64,000 nt of DNA from Desulfosporosinus sp. FKB (GCF_002196705.1 NZ_NADJ01000016.1:1-64000); one strand, 5' to 3'. Shown: positions 1-9,156, counted from the stretch's first letter. A program made the numbers and translations. Notes: a model not told the origin generated them from the sequence alone.

Positions 1-113
1 ACCTCAATTTTGGTAGATTTGTACGCAATCAAATTATACCAAAACCCTGTGTTCATGCGGAATTTTTATATCTGTTTGACCCAATTAAGCCGGAATTAGA
101 GCTGATTTATTAG
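1..113 (+). CDS. 3' end of an unidentified protein (partial)
   Basis: An open frame enters from the left edge in frame 3 and stops with TAG at 111-113, giving 36 residues that end in ELELIY. The composition looks protein-like (aromatic, charged and proline-containing), but nothing identifies a family. The start lies outside the window. It converges on the minus-strand acetyltransferase at 181-504. The fragment is short and could be chance. Confidence 0.4.
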   Translation, partial: LNFGRFVRNQIIPKPCVHAEFLYLFDPIKPELELIY

Positions 114-180
114 GTGCGAAACTTCAGTGATTAATATACTAGTTGCAAACTTCGTTTTTGTCAATTCTAATTTAAAAAGT

Positions 181-504
181 CTAATGCTTCGAATTAATTT
201 TACAGGCAACAGCTTGATCAACCATATCCTTTGCTAAGATATCCGCATACACTTCTTCGTGTCTTTTCAGCCAGCTATTAGCATAGGTACACGTAGCCGA
301 AGCCTTAAGACCTTTTTCTCTTAAATAATCAGCTACAACCTGCATCATCTTGCCGGCCACACCTTGCCCTCTCAAGCTTGGATTTACATAAGTATGGTCT
401 ATATCTAACTCGCCATTCTCCTTAGAAACAAATGTTGCTTCACACATTAGTTCGCCTTTTTCATCAGTTGCATATATACGTCGATCTTCATACTGCCAGT
501 TCAT
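181..504 (-). CDS. small GNAT-like N-acetyltransferase (YjdJ/Acetyltransf_CG type)
   Basis: A 107-residue protein with the acetyl-CoA binding signature of the compact GNAT branch. VNPSLRGQGVAGKMM near residue 42 matches the V-x-P-x-x-R-G-x-G/A loop, and a C-terminal CTYANSWLKRH segment follows, as in the YjdJ/YidJ group. This family consists of a minimal acetyltransferase core. The substrate cannot be read from sequence. It is monocistronic and starts at ATG 504 with a ribosome-binding-like AGGAGG stretch (minus strand) just upstream. Family assignment is confident, function is not. Confidence 0.85.
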   Translation of the reverse strand: MNWQYEDRRIYATDEKGELMCEATFVSKENGELDIDHTYVNPSLRGQGVAGKMMQVVADYLREKGLKASATCTYANSWLKRHEEVYADILAKDMVDQAVACKINSKH

Positions 505-738
505 AACTAATTCCTCCTTGCCTGAATTTGCGATAGTTTCGTTTGGCCTCTATCGGGCCTAGGTCTTACTTTAATTACTATTGAACTCTTCTGATTTACC
601 AGTAGTATTCTTTACGGAAGTTTAGTTGATACAAGTTTACCAGGAAACTAAGGATTTTTCACTATTAATTGTTAGATGATCCCAATTAACCGCCTATTAT
701 TACCAATAGCTATTCCGGTTTATCATGATATAATACAT

Positions 739-968
739 TCAAGGGGAAAGTCCCTTAGTCTTTTTCATGGTACTTATATTGCCCTCCGGGGACAGCAATT
801 CGGAGGGACTTTTTTCTAAGAGCTCGTCTGACATCAAGTTAGGCATGTCTCTTTGCGTAAGATTAAGGGGGTGCTGCCAATCAAGTTCCTTTGGCAGCAC
901 CCCCTTTCGGATGTTGCATTTTATAATTTCGTTAGTCACATTTTTCAGCAGCCTTAGAGGCTGCTTTT
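739..968 (+). other. cluster of four consecutive hairpins (terminator-like array)
   Basis: The gene-free stretch 505-1338 holds four stem-loops within about 230 bases. They are a small GGGA/TCCC hairpin before TCTTTTTC near 742-765, CCCTCCG/CGGAGGG (782-807) followed by a T run, a 13-14 bp GGGGGTGCTGCC stem (867-905), and AGCAGCC/GGCTGCT (947-964) followed by TTTTTTATTTTTT. The last is a textbook intrinsic terminator for plus-strand transcription. No gene precedes them, so they may belong to a small RNA or be remnants. A weak GTG-started minus-strand frame across them has no ribosome-binding site. Confidence 0.6.
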
Positions 969-1338
969 TTATTTTTTAGATAATTCCTTCAATCATTCTT
1001 CCGCTCACAGTACTGAATTAATTTACAAATAGGTGCTATAAAATACCCATAAGCTCACTACCACTTAAGGAATTTTCAGCCAACATTCAGTAAGTTTTAA
1101 GTTTTACTTCAGTCCAAATTCAGCTAGCAGCCGTAGAATGTTTGTTTCATGTTCCTGGTCATTTAATTCATTTTAGGGGCAAATTTCATTAACTCACAAT
1201 TATCCTTAGAACTCCATTTGTAGGCATAGAAAGACAAGGGAAGAAAAACGGGTTTTGAGAAGATACAAGTTTTCTTGTCCGAAAAACAGCTAAATGATAT
1301 ACTAATTTTCCTAACTTAGAATCAGGAGGATGAGAGAA

Positions 1339-1908
1339 ATGGAGCTTTTTAATCAGCTTCAATTAGAAACCGAACGACTTATACTAATGGTATTGGATGA
1401 GACCTTTGCCGATTTAGTTTTGGATTATTATAAGCGTAATAGCGAGTTTCTCCAGGAATGGGAAGCTAAAAAGGAACCTGAATTTTATACGATTCGTTAT
1501 CATCAAGAAGCGCTGCGCAAGGAATTGTCCAAAATTAATGATGGGGATGCATTCAGGGTCTGGCTTTTTATAAAAAACGAGGCGTTGTCCAAAACAATTG
1601 GATCAATTGGCTTAAACAATATCATACATGGAGCCTTCCTCTCGTGCCACCTAGGCTACAAATTGGACCAAACCGAAATCAACCACGGCTATATGACCGA
1701 GGCTCTAAAAAGAGTTATTGAATTCGCCTTTACAAAATTAGGGCTTCATCGTATTGAGGCCAATATTTTGCCGCGAAATGCACGATCGATGCGAGTAGTA
1801 GAAAAACTCGGTTTTTATAACGAAGGCCTTGCCAAGAAATATTTGCGAATCAACGGCAAATGGCAAGATCATATTCATATGGTTCTTCTAAATGAAGCTA
1901 TGGAGTGA
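1339..1908 (+). CDS. GNAT acetyltransferase, RimJ/RimL type
   Basis: A 189-residue protein of the ribosomal-protein-alanine acetyltransferase-like GNAT group. It begins LFNQLQLETERLIL, the usual RimJ/RimL opening. It has a central GYKLDQTEINHGYMTEAL (motif A region) and ends with NARSMRVVEKLGFYNEGL, the N-x-x-S-x-x-V-x-E-K-x-G-F hallmark of the family. The ATG at 1330 overlaps the end of AGGAGG, so the ATG at 1339, nine bases after it, is the likelier start. Related proteins acetylate protein N-termini or small metabolites. The real substrate is unknown. It converges on the minus-strand gene 1917-2354. Confidence 0.88.
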   Translation: MELFNQLQLETERLILMVLDETFADLVLDYYKRNSEFLQEWEAKKEPEFYTIRYHQEALRKELSKINDGDAFRVWLFIKNEALSKTIGSIGLNNIIHGAFLSCHLGYKLDQTEINHGYMTEALKRVIEFAFTKLGLHRIEANILPRNARSMRVVEKLGFYNEGLAKKYLRINGKWQDHIHMVLLNEAME

Positions 1909-1916
1909 ACTCTAAT

Positions 1917-2354
1917 TCATTGCAACTCTTCAACAAGCCATTCTTTTTCGCCGTATTTAATAAAGTACTGACCATCACGCTCGATCAAGTTTTTACACAA
2001 CTCGCTGTAGGAAGAACGGGACAGTTTCGTATCACCCGGCCAAAACAAAGAAATGTAAGGGATCTGATTCTTTATTAAAATATTGCCTGAAGACAAGGGG
2101 AATTCTCGCCCATCATAAAGTTGCAATATTATCTGATCAGCCTGTACAGTTACCGATTGAACAAAAAAGGGGACGTCTTCTACTTTTACAGGGTACAATT
2201 GATTCTGCCATTCTATATTAAAGTTATTAAGATCATCTTTCTTGAGATTAGAAGCAAATAAGTTGACAATTTCTTTTCTGATCATTACCAAACCATCAGC
2301 GTACCATAGACCATTCCTATCAATAAAGAGTTCTGGGGCACGTAAATTACTCAC
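1917..2354 (-). CDS. conserved hypothetical protein, DUF1285-like
   Basis: A 145-residue soluble protein. Near the N-terminus it reads ELFIDRNGLWYADGLVMIRKEIVNLF and later PVKVEDVPFFV. This resembles the DUF1285 pattern (rDG-W-y-dG-x-I-x-r-x-i-v-x-lF ... V-e-D-a-P-F). The family comparison is from memory and needs a profile search. No catalytic motif, signal peptide or membrane segment is visible. It ends eight bases from the convergent acetyltransferase and is alone upstream of the divergent transketolase promoter region. Confidence 0.6.
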   Translation of the reverse strand: MSNLRAPELFIDRNGLWYADGLVMIRKEIVNLFASNLKKDDLNNFNIEWQNQLYPVKVEDVPFFVQSVTVQADQIILQLYDGREFPLSSGNILIKNQIPYISLFWPGDTKLSRSSYSELCKNLIERDGQYFIKYGEKEWLVEELQ

Positions 2355-2609
2355 GATATTGCCTCCTCGCCATAAAAATAGTTATTAACTATTGCCGATA
2401 AGATATCTTCTTAAAATCATTCCACGATTATCCTTTATTTCCTCCTTATCATAATGTTTTGCTCCAGGAATCGCTATCATAGTTATAATTATTTATAATT
2501 ATTCTTTTCCTTATCTCGCACCATTAGATTGCAGACTTTCGTTTTTTTTCATCGCGGAGTACAATTAAAATAGATCACAGAAAAGACTCAAGTTAAGGAG
2601 GAAAAAGCC

Positions 2610-3437
2610 ATGATCCAGGGTAAAGGCTTGTCCCATTCAGAGCTTAGCGAAGTTGCCCGGCGAATGCGCCGTCATATTCTGAAAATGACCCACAAAGCCA
2701 AGGGAGGACACCCAGGAGGCTGCTTGTCAGCAACAGATCTCCTTGACGTTTTATATATGAACGTTCTCCGAGTCGATCCGCAAAACCCTCACTGGGATAA
2801 ACGTGATTTTTTCTTTTTGTCGAAAGGACATGCGGCGCCGGCACTATATGCGGCCTTATGCGAACGGGGGTTTTTCCCGGAAGAAGAGCTTCTCACTTTT
2901 CGTGAAGCCGAGAGTCGGCTTCCTGCTTATCCAAGCTGTGAATCGACCCCGGGTGTTGATATGGCATCAGGTTCGCTGGGCCAAGGTCTATCTATTGCTA
3001 ATGGTGCAGCACTGGCAGCGAAACTTAAAGGTTCTGATCAACGTGCCTTTGTGATGCTGGGTGACGGAGAATTGCATGAGGGACAAGTCTGGGAGGCTAT
3101 GTTAACAGCTGCTCATTACCATTTAGATAATGTTTGTGCTATAGTCGACTACAACAAATTGCAGCTTGACGGTCGTCTCGACGAGGTAAAATCGTTAGGA
3201 GATCTGCCGGGAAAGTGGAAAGCTTTTGGCTGGAATGTCCTCGAAATCGATGGACACGACTTCCCACAGATTGAGAAGGCCTTTGCGCAAGCTCAAGCGG
3301 TCAAGACACAGCCAAGTGTGATCATCGCCCATACGATTAAGGGGAAAGGTGTATCTTTCATGGAAGATCAAGTGGACTGGCATGCGGCTGCTCCCAGTGA
3401 TGCAGAATTAAAAATTGCACTTGAGGAGTTGAAGTAA
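2610..3437 (+). CDS. transketolase, N-terminal (ThDP-binding) subunit
   Basis: A 275-residue subunit of a two-gene transketolase. It carries the thiamine-diphosphate/Mg signature GDGELHEGQVWEA near residue 151 followed by the N-containing VDYNKLQLDG stretch. SKGHAAPALYAAL near residue 70 supplies cofactor-pocket histidines. The start ATG follows AAGGAGG closely. The C-terminal half is encoded by the next gene with no intergenic base. Together they should catalyse two-carbon ketol transfer in the non-oxidative pentose phosphate pathway, although split transketolases are also found in other sugar pathways. The split arrangement is common in clostridia and archaea. Confidence 0.95.
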   Translation: MIQGKGLSHSELSEVARRMRRHILKMTHKAKGGHPGGCLSATDLLDVLYMNVLRVDPQNPHWDKRDFFFLSKGHAAPALYAALCERGFFPEEELLTFREAESRLPAYPSCESTPGVDMASGSLGQGLSIANGAALAAKLKGSDQRAFVMLGDGELHEGQVWEAMLTAAHYHLDNVCAIVDYNKLQLDGRLDEVKSLGDLPGKWKAFGWNVLEIDGHDFPQIEKAFAQAQAVKTQPSVIIAHTIKGKGVSFMEDQVDWHAAAPSDAELKIALEELK

Positions 3438-4379
3438 ATGACAAAGATTGCACCACGTCAAGCTTACGGGGAAGAACTTGTTCGCTTGGGGCAAGAGAAT
3501 CCTGATATCGTTGTCCTCGATGCAGACGTAGCCAAAGCCTCGATGACATATTTGTTTAAAGAAAAGTTTCCTGAGCGATTCTTCGACTTAGGAATTTCGG
3601 AGTCCGATATCGTGGGAACAGGTGCCGGCTTCGCCGTTGCTGGAAAAATTCCATTTATAAATGCCTATGCTAATTTTCTGCTTGGAAACGGCTGGGAGCA
3701 AATCCACATTTCGATTGCTTATGCAAACCAAAATGTAAAAATTGTTGGTCACAATATTGGCGCCTCTTCCGGCAAAGATGGCCCAACCCATTTACCCTTT
3801 GAAGATATTGCTCTAATGCGTGTTTTGCCTGGCATCATGATTGTGGAGCCGGCTGATGCCATAGAAATGCGCAAAGCGGTGCGAGCGGCAGTCCAGCACC
3901 AAGGGCCGGTTTATCTGCGAGTCGGGCGCTTACCGACACCCCTTGTCACCTGTGAAGAAGATCCCTTTGAACTGGGAAAAGCCCGTATCTTAAGGGAGGG
4001 ACAAGATGCAACCATCATAGCCACTGGGGCAATGGTTGCCAAAGGACTGGAGGCAGCCGAGAACCTTGCCTCACTTGGAATTTCAGCTGAAGTCATTAAT
4101 CTTCATACCATTAAGCCTTTAGACAAGACGACACTACTGCGCTCAGTTCGAAAAACCGGTGCCGTAGTCACTGCGGAAGAACATACGATCCTCGGCGGAA
4201 TGGGAAGTGCCGTAGCTGAACTTTTGGTTGAGGAATATCCCGTTCCATTACAAAGAGTTGGCGTTAAAGATCGTTTTGCCGTTTGTGCTCCCTATGATGA
4301 ATTGCATGATGTCCTAGGCTTAACGGCAGAGACAATTGTAAAATCCGTCCAAGATGTTATTTGTAAAAAGCGTCAGTAG
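3438..4379 (+). CDS. transketolase, C-terminal (pyrimidine-binding) subunit
   Basis: A 313-residue partner of the upstream subunit, starting immediately after its TAA. It contains the pyrimidine-binding domain with the conserved glutamate region (RFFDLGISESDIVGTGAGFA, about residue 47). A C-terminal transketolase domain includes the VVTAEEHTILGGMGSAVAE segment. The length fits the usual 300-330 residues of the C-half. Both genes are needed to build the active site between subunits. The two genes form a clear operon, and no strong plus-strand terminator was seen immediately after it. Confidence 0.95.
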   Translation: MTKIAPRQAYGEELVRLGQENPDIVVLDADVAKASMTYLFKEKFPERFFDLGISESDIVGTGAGFAVAGKIPFINAYANFLLGNGWEQIHISIAYANQNVKIVGHNIGASSGKDGPTHLPFEDIALMRVLPGIMIVEPADAIEMRKAVRAAVQHQGPVYLRVGRLPTPLVTCEEDPFELGKARILREGQDATIIATGAMVAKGLEAAENLASLGISAEVINLHTIKPLDKTTLLRSVRKTGAVVTAEEHTILGGMGSAVAELLVEEYPVPLQRVGVKDRFAVCAPYDELHDVLGLTAETIVKSVQDVICKKRQ

Positions 4380-4529
4380 TTATTAATTACATTTGAAATT
4401 TGATCCGTAATAACCTATTAAGATTATCCCATTGGATAGATACTCTTCTCTTGATCCCTACTTTAGTATGAGCTTTATGATTATTCTAGAAGTGAGAGGT
4501 AATGCTCTATCTATTAAACTCAAAAAAAT

Positions 4530-4552
4530 GCCCCCACCGTCCTGATGGGGGC
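4530..4552 (-). terminator. intrinsic terminator of the 4606-5139 gene
   Basis: GCCCCCATC...GGTGGGGGC read on the minus strand forms a GC-rich stem and is followed by ATTTTTTT. The T run is on the minus side, so it serves the minus-strand gene rather than the transketolase operon. Confidence 0.8.
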
Positions 4553-4605
4553 TAATCGAGATAAGACTAGTAATTTTTGAGGATGAATCGGTCACAAAAC
4601 CAAAC

Positions 4606-5139
4606 TTAGTAAAAGGCAGATGGAGAATTCACAGTATGACTAGGATCTGCTTCACCATAAAATACATGATTATCAGTTATTAACCCGGCAGCCTCATAGG
4701 AACACCTTTCAAGAACACTGGAATAGGCATTTGCCTTTTCAACAAAGAATTCAGCCATTTTGGCGGCATCTTCTAACGTGTCAAAAATTAAAAGAGTGTA
4801 GCTGTAGAGTACCTTGTTTTTAACGCGGAATATTGTATGTGACAGATTACTCTTCTGAGCCAGTGACATTAACACTGGCTTTCTGCCTATTCTCATTAAA
4901 ATGCTCAATGCCTCTAATGACACACAATTATTTGTCATCGATATTGATATAGCTTTCTGCATATTACACTTATTGTTAACTTTAAGATCGATATTATATT
5001 CTTTAGCCCACTCCTTGGTCATTTTGTTGTATAAATCGCGAACGCCTAAAACCGCGAGGGTATACTTGCCAATTAATGAATCAGGCATATTATCGAATTC
5101 TACTGGGGTAACTCCAATAACGATATTCCTTTTTCCCAT
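4606..5139 (-). CDS. hypothetical protein
   Basis: A 177-residue protein with no family that I recognise. It is soluble-looking and has scattered cysteines (NKCNMQKA, NNCVSLEAL, LERCSYEAAG) but no metal-binding spacing. It starts at ATG 5139 within an AT-rich promoter region and ends before a clear terminator at 4530-4552, so it is a complete single-gene unit. The 5140-5450 stretch upstream is very AT-rich and holds no other gene. Confidence 0.7.
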   Translation of the reverse strand: MGKRNIVIGVTPVEFDNMPDSLIGKYTLAVLGVRDLYNKMTKEWAKEYNIDLKVNNKCNMQKAISISMTNNCVSLEALSILMRIGRKPVLMSLAQKSNLSHTIFRVKNKVLYSYTLLIFDTLEDAAKMAEFFVEKANAYSSVLERCSYEAAGLITDNHVFYGEADPSHTVNSPSAFY

Positions 5140-5450
5140 TTAACGTCACTCCTATCATAATTTTTCTTTATAGATAAATCTTTAAACTTATTGAATATAA
5201 TTATTAAACTTTAAATATTTGCGATCTTAGATAATTATTTGCGCCTAAAATCAAATTTTTAATTTATTTATTTTTCACAATAATTTAATTTATTTAAGTA
5301 TAGCACTTTATTTTGCTGGAATAAAATTGCTATTTCGAATTCTGTGATAATATAATTTAATTCTGAAATTTTTTCCTAGTCATATACCGAGATTAAACGA
5401 ATACTTAATATCACCGGTACGGGTAATTTGGGTATTAAATGAGCGTTGAA

Positions 5451-5484
5451 AAAGAGGCCACTCTTAAGTTAGAGTGGCCTCTTT
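5451..5484 (-). terminator. intrinsic terminator of the flavin reductase gene
   Basis: An inverted repeat AAAGAGGCCACTCT/AGAGTGGCCTCTTT with a short loop. On the minus strand it ends in CTCTTTTTC, just downstream of the gene at 5508-6083. Confidence 0.85.
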
Positions 5485-5507
5485 CGAAAATCCATTTCTA
5501 TTTAATG

Positions 5508-6083
5508 TTACGTATCATTGCCTATCGCAAATGCCTGGGCAATTTGTTTACCGACAACATGGTAACCTCTGCTTTCAGGCGCAAATATTAAAGGTTTTAT
5601 TTGTTCGATAAGCGGGTGATCTCCTTTTTCCTGAAGGGTATCATCAATTTTCGCATCCAAAACCTCACCAATAAACTGAGTATGCAGGCCAATTTCAAGA
5701 ACGTTTATGATTTTACATTCTAAATTAACCGGAAATTCCTTGATATAAGGTGCATCAACCAAATCACTTTTTACCGGTGTTAGACCGGTATGAGCAAATT
5801 TATTTTCCTTTTTGCCAGATACTAAGCCAAAATAATCAGCTTCTTTAATATAGTTCTCTGACGGAACATTTAAAGTGAAGGCCTTTTTAGCTAGAAGGCT
5901 GCTGTAAGTATAAGTAGCTTTGCGTAGTGAAACCGCGACACAGGGCGGAGATGAACAACAAATACCTCCCCAGGCAGCAGTCATGGCATTGGGATTACCT
6001 TCATCATCATAGGTACATATCACAAATACCGGTGTAGGATAAACCAAAGTTCTAGCTCCCATACTTTTTTTCATCAATTTCAC
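5508..6083 (-). CDS. flavin reductase family protein (FMN-binding split barrel, flavoredoxin-like)
   Basis: A 191-residue protein of the flavin-reductase-like/flavoredoxin family. The N-terminal half has [23 protein letters not shown], the strand-turn typical of the FMN-binding split barrel, followed by [18 protein letters not shown], which contacts FMN. Family members bind FMN tightly and pass electrons in sulfate reducers and other anaerobes. The electron partner is unknown. It is monocistronic with its own terminator. Confidence 0.85.
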   Translation of the reverse strand: MKLMKKSMGARTLVYPTPVFVICTYDDEGNPNAMTAAWGGICCSSPPCVAVSLRKATYTYSSLLAKKAFTLNVPSENYIKEADYFGLVSGKKENKFAHTGLTPVKSDLVDAPYIKEFPVNLECKIINVLEIGLHTQFIGEVLDAKIDDTLQEKGDHPLIEQIKPLIFAPESRGYHVVGKQIAQAFAIGNDT

Positions 6084-6373
6084 CTCTTATGTTATTAGCC
6101 AAGCCAATGGCAAGGTTCCTATTCTAAATAGTAAACAGTCAACCTGTTTAATTGAAGACGTATAGCCACAAATTTTAATTTTGAAAGATAAGAAATTAAT
6201 TTTGAAAATAAATAATGTTTCTTAAACGCTAAATTTCGACAACTTTTTCATATTTTTTATGACATAATTTGATCTATACCCACCCCGTAATAAGGGAAAC
6301 TGATATTTCCACCTTTCCCCCTCTTCGCGAGGGGCTTTTTTTTGCCAATATCCCTGCTCTATTAGTTTGCAAG

Positions 6374-7274
6374 CTATGCTCTAATTTTAATGACATTAGC
6401 CCAATCAGGGGCTATTCCATCTCCGAACAATAATACAATAACTTTCATCCTTTGTGGGGGACGATCGGGCCATGGAGTTTGTCCGTCAGTAATGACAATT
6501 CCTAGTTGAGGTAAAGGCTTTAATCTTGCCGCGGCTTCTAAGCCAACTCTCATATCTGTTCCGCCGCCTCCCGTAAGTTGAATCTGTTCTGGACGAAACA
6601 CTCGGCGACAAAACTCAACCGTCTGATCCACAGCCAAAACGTAAATTTTTTCCTTATGTGCCAAGAACCTTAAAATACCGAATATTTCAGCTAAAGCCTG
6701 GGAAAGCATTTTCTCAGACATGCTTCCACTGGTATCCGCCACCACCGCCACTGAAGGCAGGGGACAGCGCAGGGACGGAAATATAACATTTCCCTGTCCA
6801 ATCTGCCCATGCCGACGCGAGGGACGGCAGTATGAATAATCAGTTGCCCCAGTTGTATCTGCAGCAGCAAATCGTATAGCTGCAGCAAGCTGTTTTCGCC
6901 AGTCTACCTTAGGTTGAAGCTTGTCTTCTGCCCAGCGAGACCAATGTCTGGGAACACTGCCCTGACTTCTGGCATGTTCTCTGACTTGTTGAGCAACATT
7001 GCGGCGAATTAATTCTCCTTCAGTTAGACTGACTCCAGACGCAGACCCTTTGCTGGGTGGTTGATCCTCCCAAGACGCCATTTGACCGGTGGCACAAGAA
7101 CCGGACAGACCGGAACCAGGCCTGGGAGAGGAATCCAGACCATTGACCTCAACCGTTTTGCCCGTTTGCTCTTGAGCCGGTGAACCTGACGTTTGATTCT
7201 TCTTTTGATAAGCTAATGGCAACTGTTCCTGTTTCTCCAAAACAGCATAGTATTCTTCTGCCAAAAGGCTTTCC
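6374..7274 (-). pseudogene. VWA-domain metallopeptidase-like protein, N-terminus deleted
   Basis: About 300 residues of a DUF2201-type VWA protein. The linker LAEEYYAVLEKQ leads into a proline/glycine-rich stretch and then a von Willebrand A domain with the MIDAS motif VVADTSGSMSEKM (D-x-S-x-S) and the TGGGGTDMR threonine loop. In related two-gene systems the protein has an N-terminal predicted metallopeptidase-like domain before the AEEYY linker. Here that domain is missing, and the sequence immediately upstream is the start of the partner ATPase in another frame. I read this as one deletion that joined two neighbouring genes. The VWA part may still be translated from an internal start. Confidence 0.8.
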
Positions 7275-7461
7275 CAATTACCGGCAGACCTGAAAAATCT
7301 GAAGGTTCACGAATGGAGGCCAGGACAACTTCGAGCGGAATTCCCAAAACATCCGCGAGCTTAGTAATTGATGCCGTTTTTCCCACACCTGGAGGCCCCC
7401 AAGTTAGAACCGGAATTCCAGCCTGAACAGCGATGGCTAGAGCACAAACTGTACTAGACAT
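7268..7461 (-). pseudogene. MoxR-like AAA+ ATPase, truncated after about 63 residues
   Basis: Only the beginning of a MoxR-type ATPase survives. It has a Walker A (GPPGVGKTASITKL) and then SIREPSDFSGLPVIG, after which the frame runs into VWA-protein DNA and ends. Family members are about 300 residues or more, so Walker B, sensor and lid regions are gone. The probable original start is ATG 7461, preceded by GAGGTG. The reading frame can also be extended to 7530. Loss of the motor should inactivate the ATPase/VWA chaperone-like pair. Confidence 0.8.
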
Positions 7462-7619
7462 AACGTTCCGCACCTCTATATAGGCCCAAGCTGTGCTGTT
7501 ATCGTTACAGCAGTACCCCAGCCTGACCATTATTATTTAACTAAATCCTTTCCATTTCACCTTGATAATATAACGAAATTTTCTATATCATCTTTTGCCC
7601 CACAAGCAAGGGAATAAAT

Positions 7620-7643
7620 TAAAAAAACTGCCATTTTGGCAGT
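7620..7643 (-). terminator. intrinsic terminator of the flavodoxin gene
   Basis: ACTGCC/GGCAGT hairpin followed on the minus strand by TTTTTTT, 49 bases after the stop of the flavodoxin gene. Confidence 0.8.
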
Positions 7644-7691
7644 CTGTCCCTTGGGTCTAAAATTTTTCCTTAAGTTGTTATCGCTGGAAAA

Positions 7692-8231
7692 CTATTTTGT
7701 CCCATGGACATAGGCAACAATTTCATCAATTTTCGTTTTACATGTAAAATCTGTAGACTTGTCGTAAATTGAAAGCATACCTTTCTCATCCGAAGTTAAA
7801 GGCTTATTTCTTTTTTCTTTCCATTTTATAGATATCTTGAGTAGATTCATCAATACTTTATCTACAACGTTTAATTTCTTATAATCAAACCCACCCCGCA
7901 AATAAAAAAACTTTATTAATTTTTGTTGTTCAGGAGTGAAGTTCTTTTTGAACACATCATTTATTACTTCGTCTTTTGATAAAGACAGCCCTGTAGCAAA
8001 AACTACAATCTTTTTGTCTTTGAGCTTATCAAGGTTATTTGTGATAAATTTCAATCCATTGATACCTACTGCATATAAGCCGCCGCCATAAATGATAGTG
8101 TCATAAGCTTCTAACATATTAACAGTTACACTTGAAACGTCGAATCTATCAGCTGACAACTCCTTAGAAAGCCATTCGGCATATTTTTGAGCAAAACCTG
8201 TTTTCGACCTATATATCACCACAGTTTTTAT
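7692..8231 (-). CDS. flavodoxin-domain protein (HemG/Flavodoxin_5-like) with possible ATA start
   Basis: About 180 residues. The N-terminus IKTVVIYRSKTGFAQKYAEWL is the FMN phosphate-binding loop of menaquinone-dependent protoporphyrinogen oxidase-like flavodoxins, followed by YDTIIYGGGLYAVGINGLKF and KKIVVFATGLS. The frame can be extended upstream to 8291, but the only good ribosome-binding site (GAGGTGA, 8237-8243) sits five bases before an ATA codon at 8229-8231. That is exactly where relatives would have the Met of M-K-T-V-V-I-Y. GTG codons overlap the site or lie too far downstream. The start is therefore either non-canonical or mutated. A HemG-type role in haem synthesis is possible but unproven. 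Confidence 0.75.
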   Translation of the reverse strand: MKTVVIYRSKTGFAQKYAEWLSKELSADRFDVSSVTVNMLEAYDTIIYGGGLYAVGINGLKFITNNLDKLKDKKIVVFATGLSLSKDEVINDVFKKNFTPEQQKLIKFFYLRGGFDYKKLNVVDKVLMNLLKISIKWKEKRNKPLTSDEKGMLSIYDKSTDFTCKTKIDEIVAYVHGTK

Positions 8232-8275
8232 TAGAATCACCTCAACAGTTGGTATTTTGTTTATCCACTTGTAAA

Positions 8276-8299
8276 ACTCCCACTTCGACAAGTGGGAGT
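8276..8299. repeat. perfect 10-bp hairpin ACTCCCACTT/AAGTGGGAGT
   Basis: A perfect inverted repeat with a four-base loop (CGAC), 45 bases upstream of the flavodoxin ribosome-binding site and beside a hexanucleotide repeat. Such subterminal hairpins occur at ends of IS200/IS605-type elements, but no transposase is nearby, so this is only a possible scar. Confidence 0.6.
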
Positions 8300-8333
8300 G
8301 GTTCCCATTCCTTGCTTCCGTGGAGACGAGGTC

Positions 8334-8376
<43 letters not shown>

Positions 8377-8487
8377 ATATATTAACATACTCACAACTGC
8401 AAGTCTCCATTTCTTCAATTATCCATTTATCCTTTTCACCAATCCCCCCGGCCAACCTAAAAGGTGCTTTTTTTAAAAAGCAGGAAA

Positions 8488-8532
8488 AACTGTTAGCAAG
8501 TTGACCGCGGACACAGTCACTTGCTAACAGTT
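8488..8532. repeat. 14-bp inverted repeat
   Basis: AACTGTTAGCAAGT (8488-8501) and ACTTGCTAACAGTT (8519-8532) form a long stem with a GC-containing 17-base loop. It follows the stop of the 8546-8959 gene on the minus strand. It lacks a close T run, so it could be a weak terminator or a protein-binding palindrome. Confidence 0.65.
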
Positions 8533-8545
8533 AGGCTGCAACCTA

Positions 8546-8959
8546 TTATAAACTTTTCGTTTCGTCATACAAATAATCTACTACCGGTTCAAGAGGATCG
8601 ATGATATTGTCATCTTTCACTTTATAATTTAACTTTTTCCCGACAAGGCTTGAGAGAACCAGAATTATTTTTTGGTTTTTATCGTTAAAGAGCGGAGGGA
8701 TATCGTGTTCAACAACTTGTATAATACCTTCGGAATTAATCCTTAACTTACAAAGTAAGTCTGCTACATCCCACTTATCTTCATTATAGTAGTCCTTAAG
8801 GACAATGGTTGTAATTCCATTCTCTTCGAATATGTCCGAATCCACATAGCCCTCCACGGGCATGACTTCTTTCAGCATCATTTTTAAATCTTCCAGCCCA
8901 ATTGTTAATTCTTCAAAATAGCTATCTTTAACCTTTTGGATATAATTATTTTCTGTCAT
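8546..8959 (-). CDS. hypothetical protein
   Basis: A 137-residue acidic soluble protein without a family I recognise. It has an alternating strand-rich middle (ITTIVLKDYYNEDKWDVADLLCKLRI) and no signal peptide or membrane segment. ATG 8959 is preceded by an AAAGGAGCTTAAT-type ribosome-binding site on the minus strand. It stands alone between hairpins at 8488-8532 and 9107-9156. Confidence 0.7.
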   Translation of the reverse strand: MTENNYIQKVKDSYFEELTIGLEDLKMMLKEVMPVEGYVDSDIFEENGITTIVLKDYYNEDKWDVADLLCKLRINSEGIIQVVEHDIPPLFNDKNQKIILVLSSLVGKKLNYKVKDDNIIDPLEPVVDYLYDETKSL

Positions 8960-9106
8960 ATTAAGCTCCTTTTTTTCTCATAACCTCTAAGTAATTATTT
9001 CATCTATATTAAAAGTATATCCAGAATAAGTCGATATTCTCAGCACTATTTTAAATGAACAGAATCTCAAGGTTCAATTACAAATTGATGTTAATAAAGC
9101 AGCAAA

Positions 9107-9156
9107 GAATGACAGGGCTATTCCTAAGTCTAAATTAGGTATAGTCCTGTCATTCT
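9107..9156 (-). terminator. long hairpin terminator of the DUF4405 gene
   Basis: AGAATGACAGG(A)CTAT... and its complement form a stem of nearly 20 bp just after the stop of the 9172-10011 gene. T-containing flanks occur on both sides, so it may work in both directions. Confidence 0.8.

Noticed and set aside
739-939. Minus-strand 66-codon frame (MTNEII..)
   Set aside because: GTG start without ribosome-binding site and entirely inside the hairpin cluster.
2644-3549. Minus-strand frames opposite the transketolase genes
   Set aside because: Shadows of the transketolase coding sequence.
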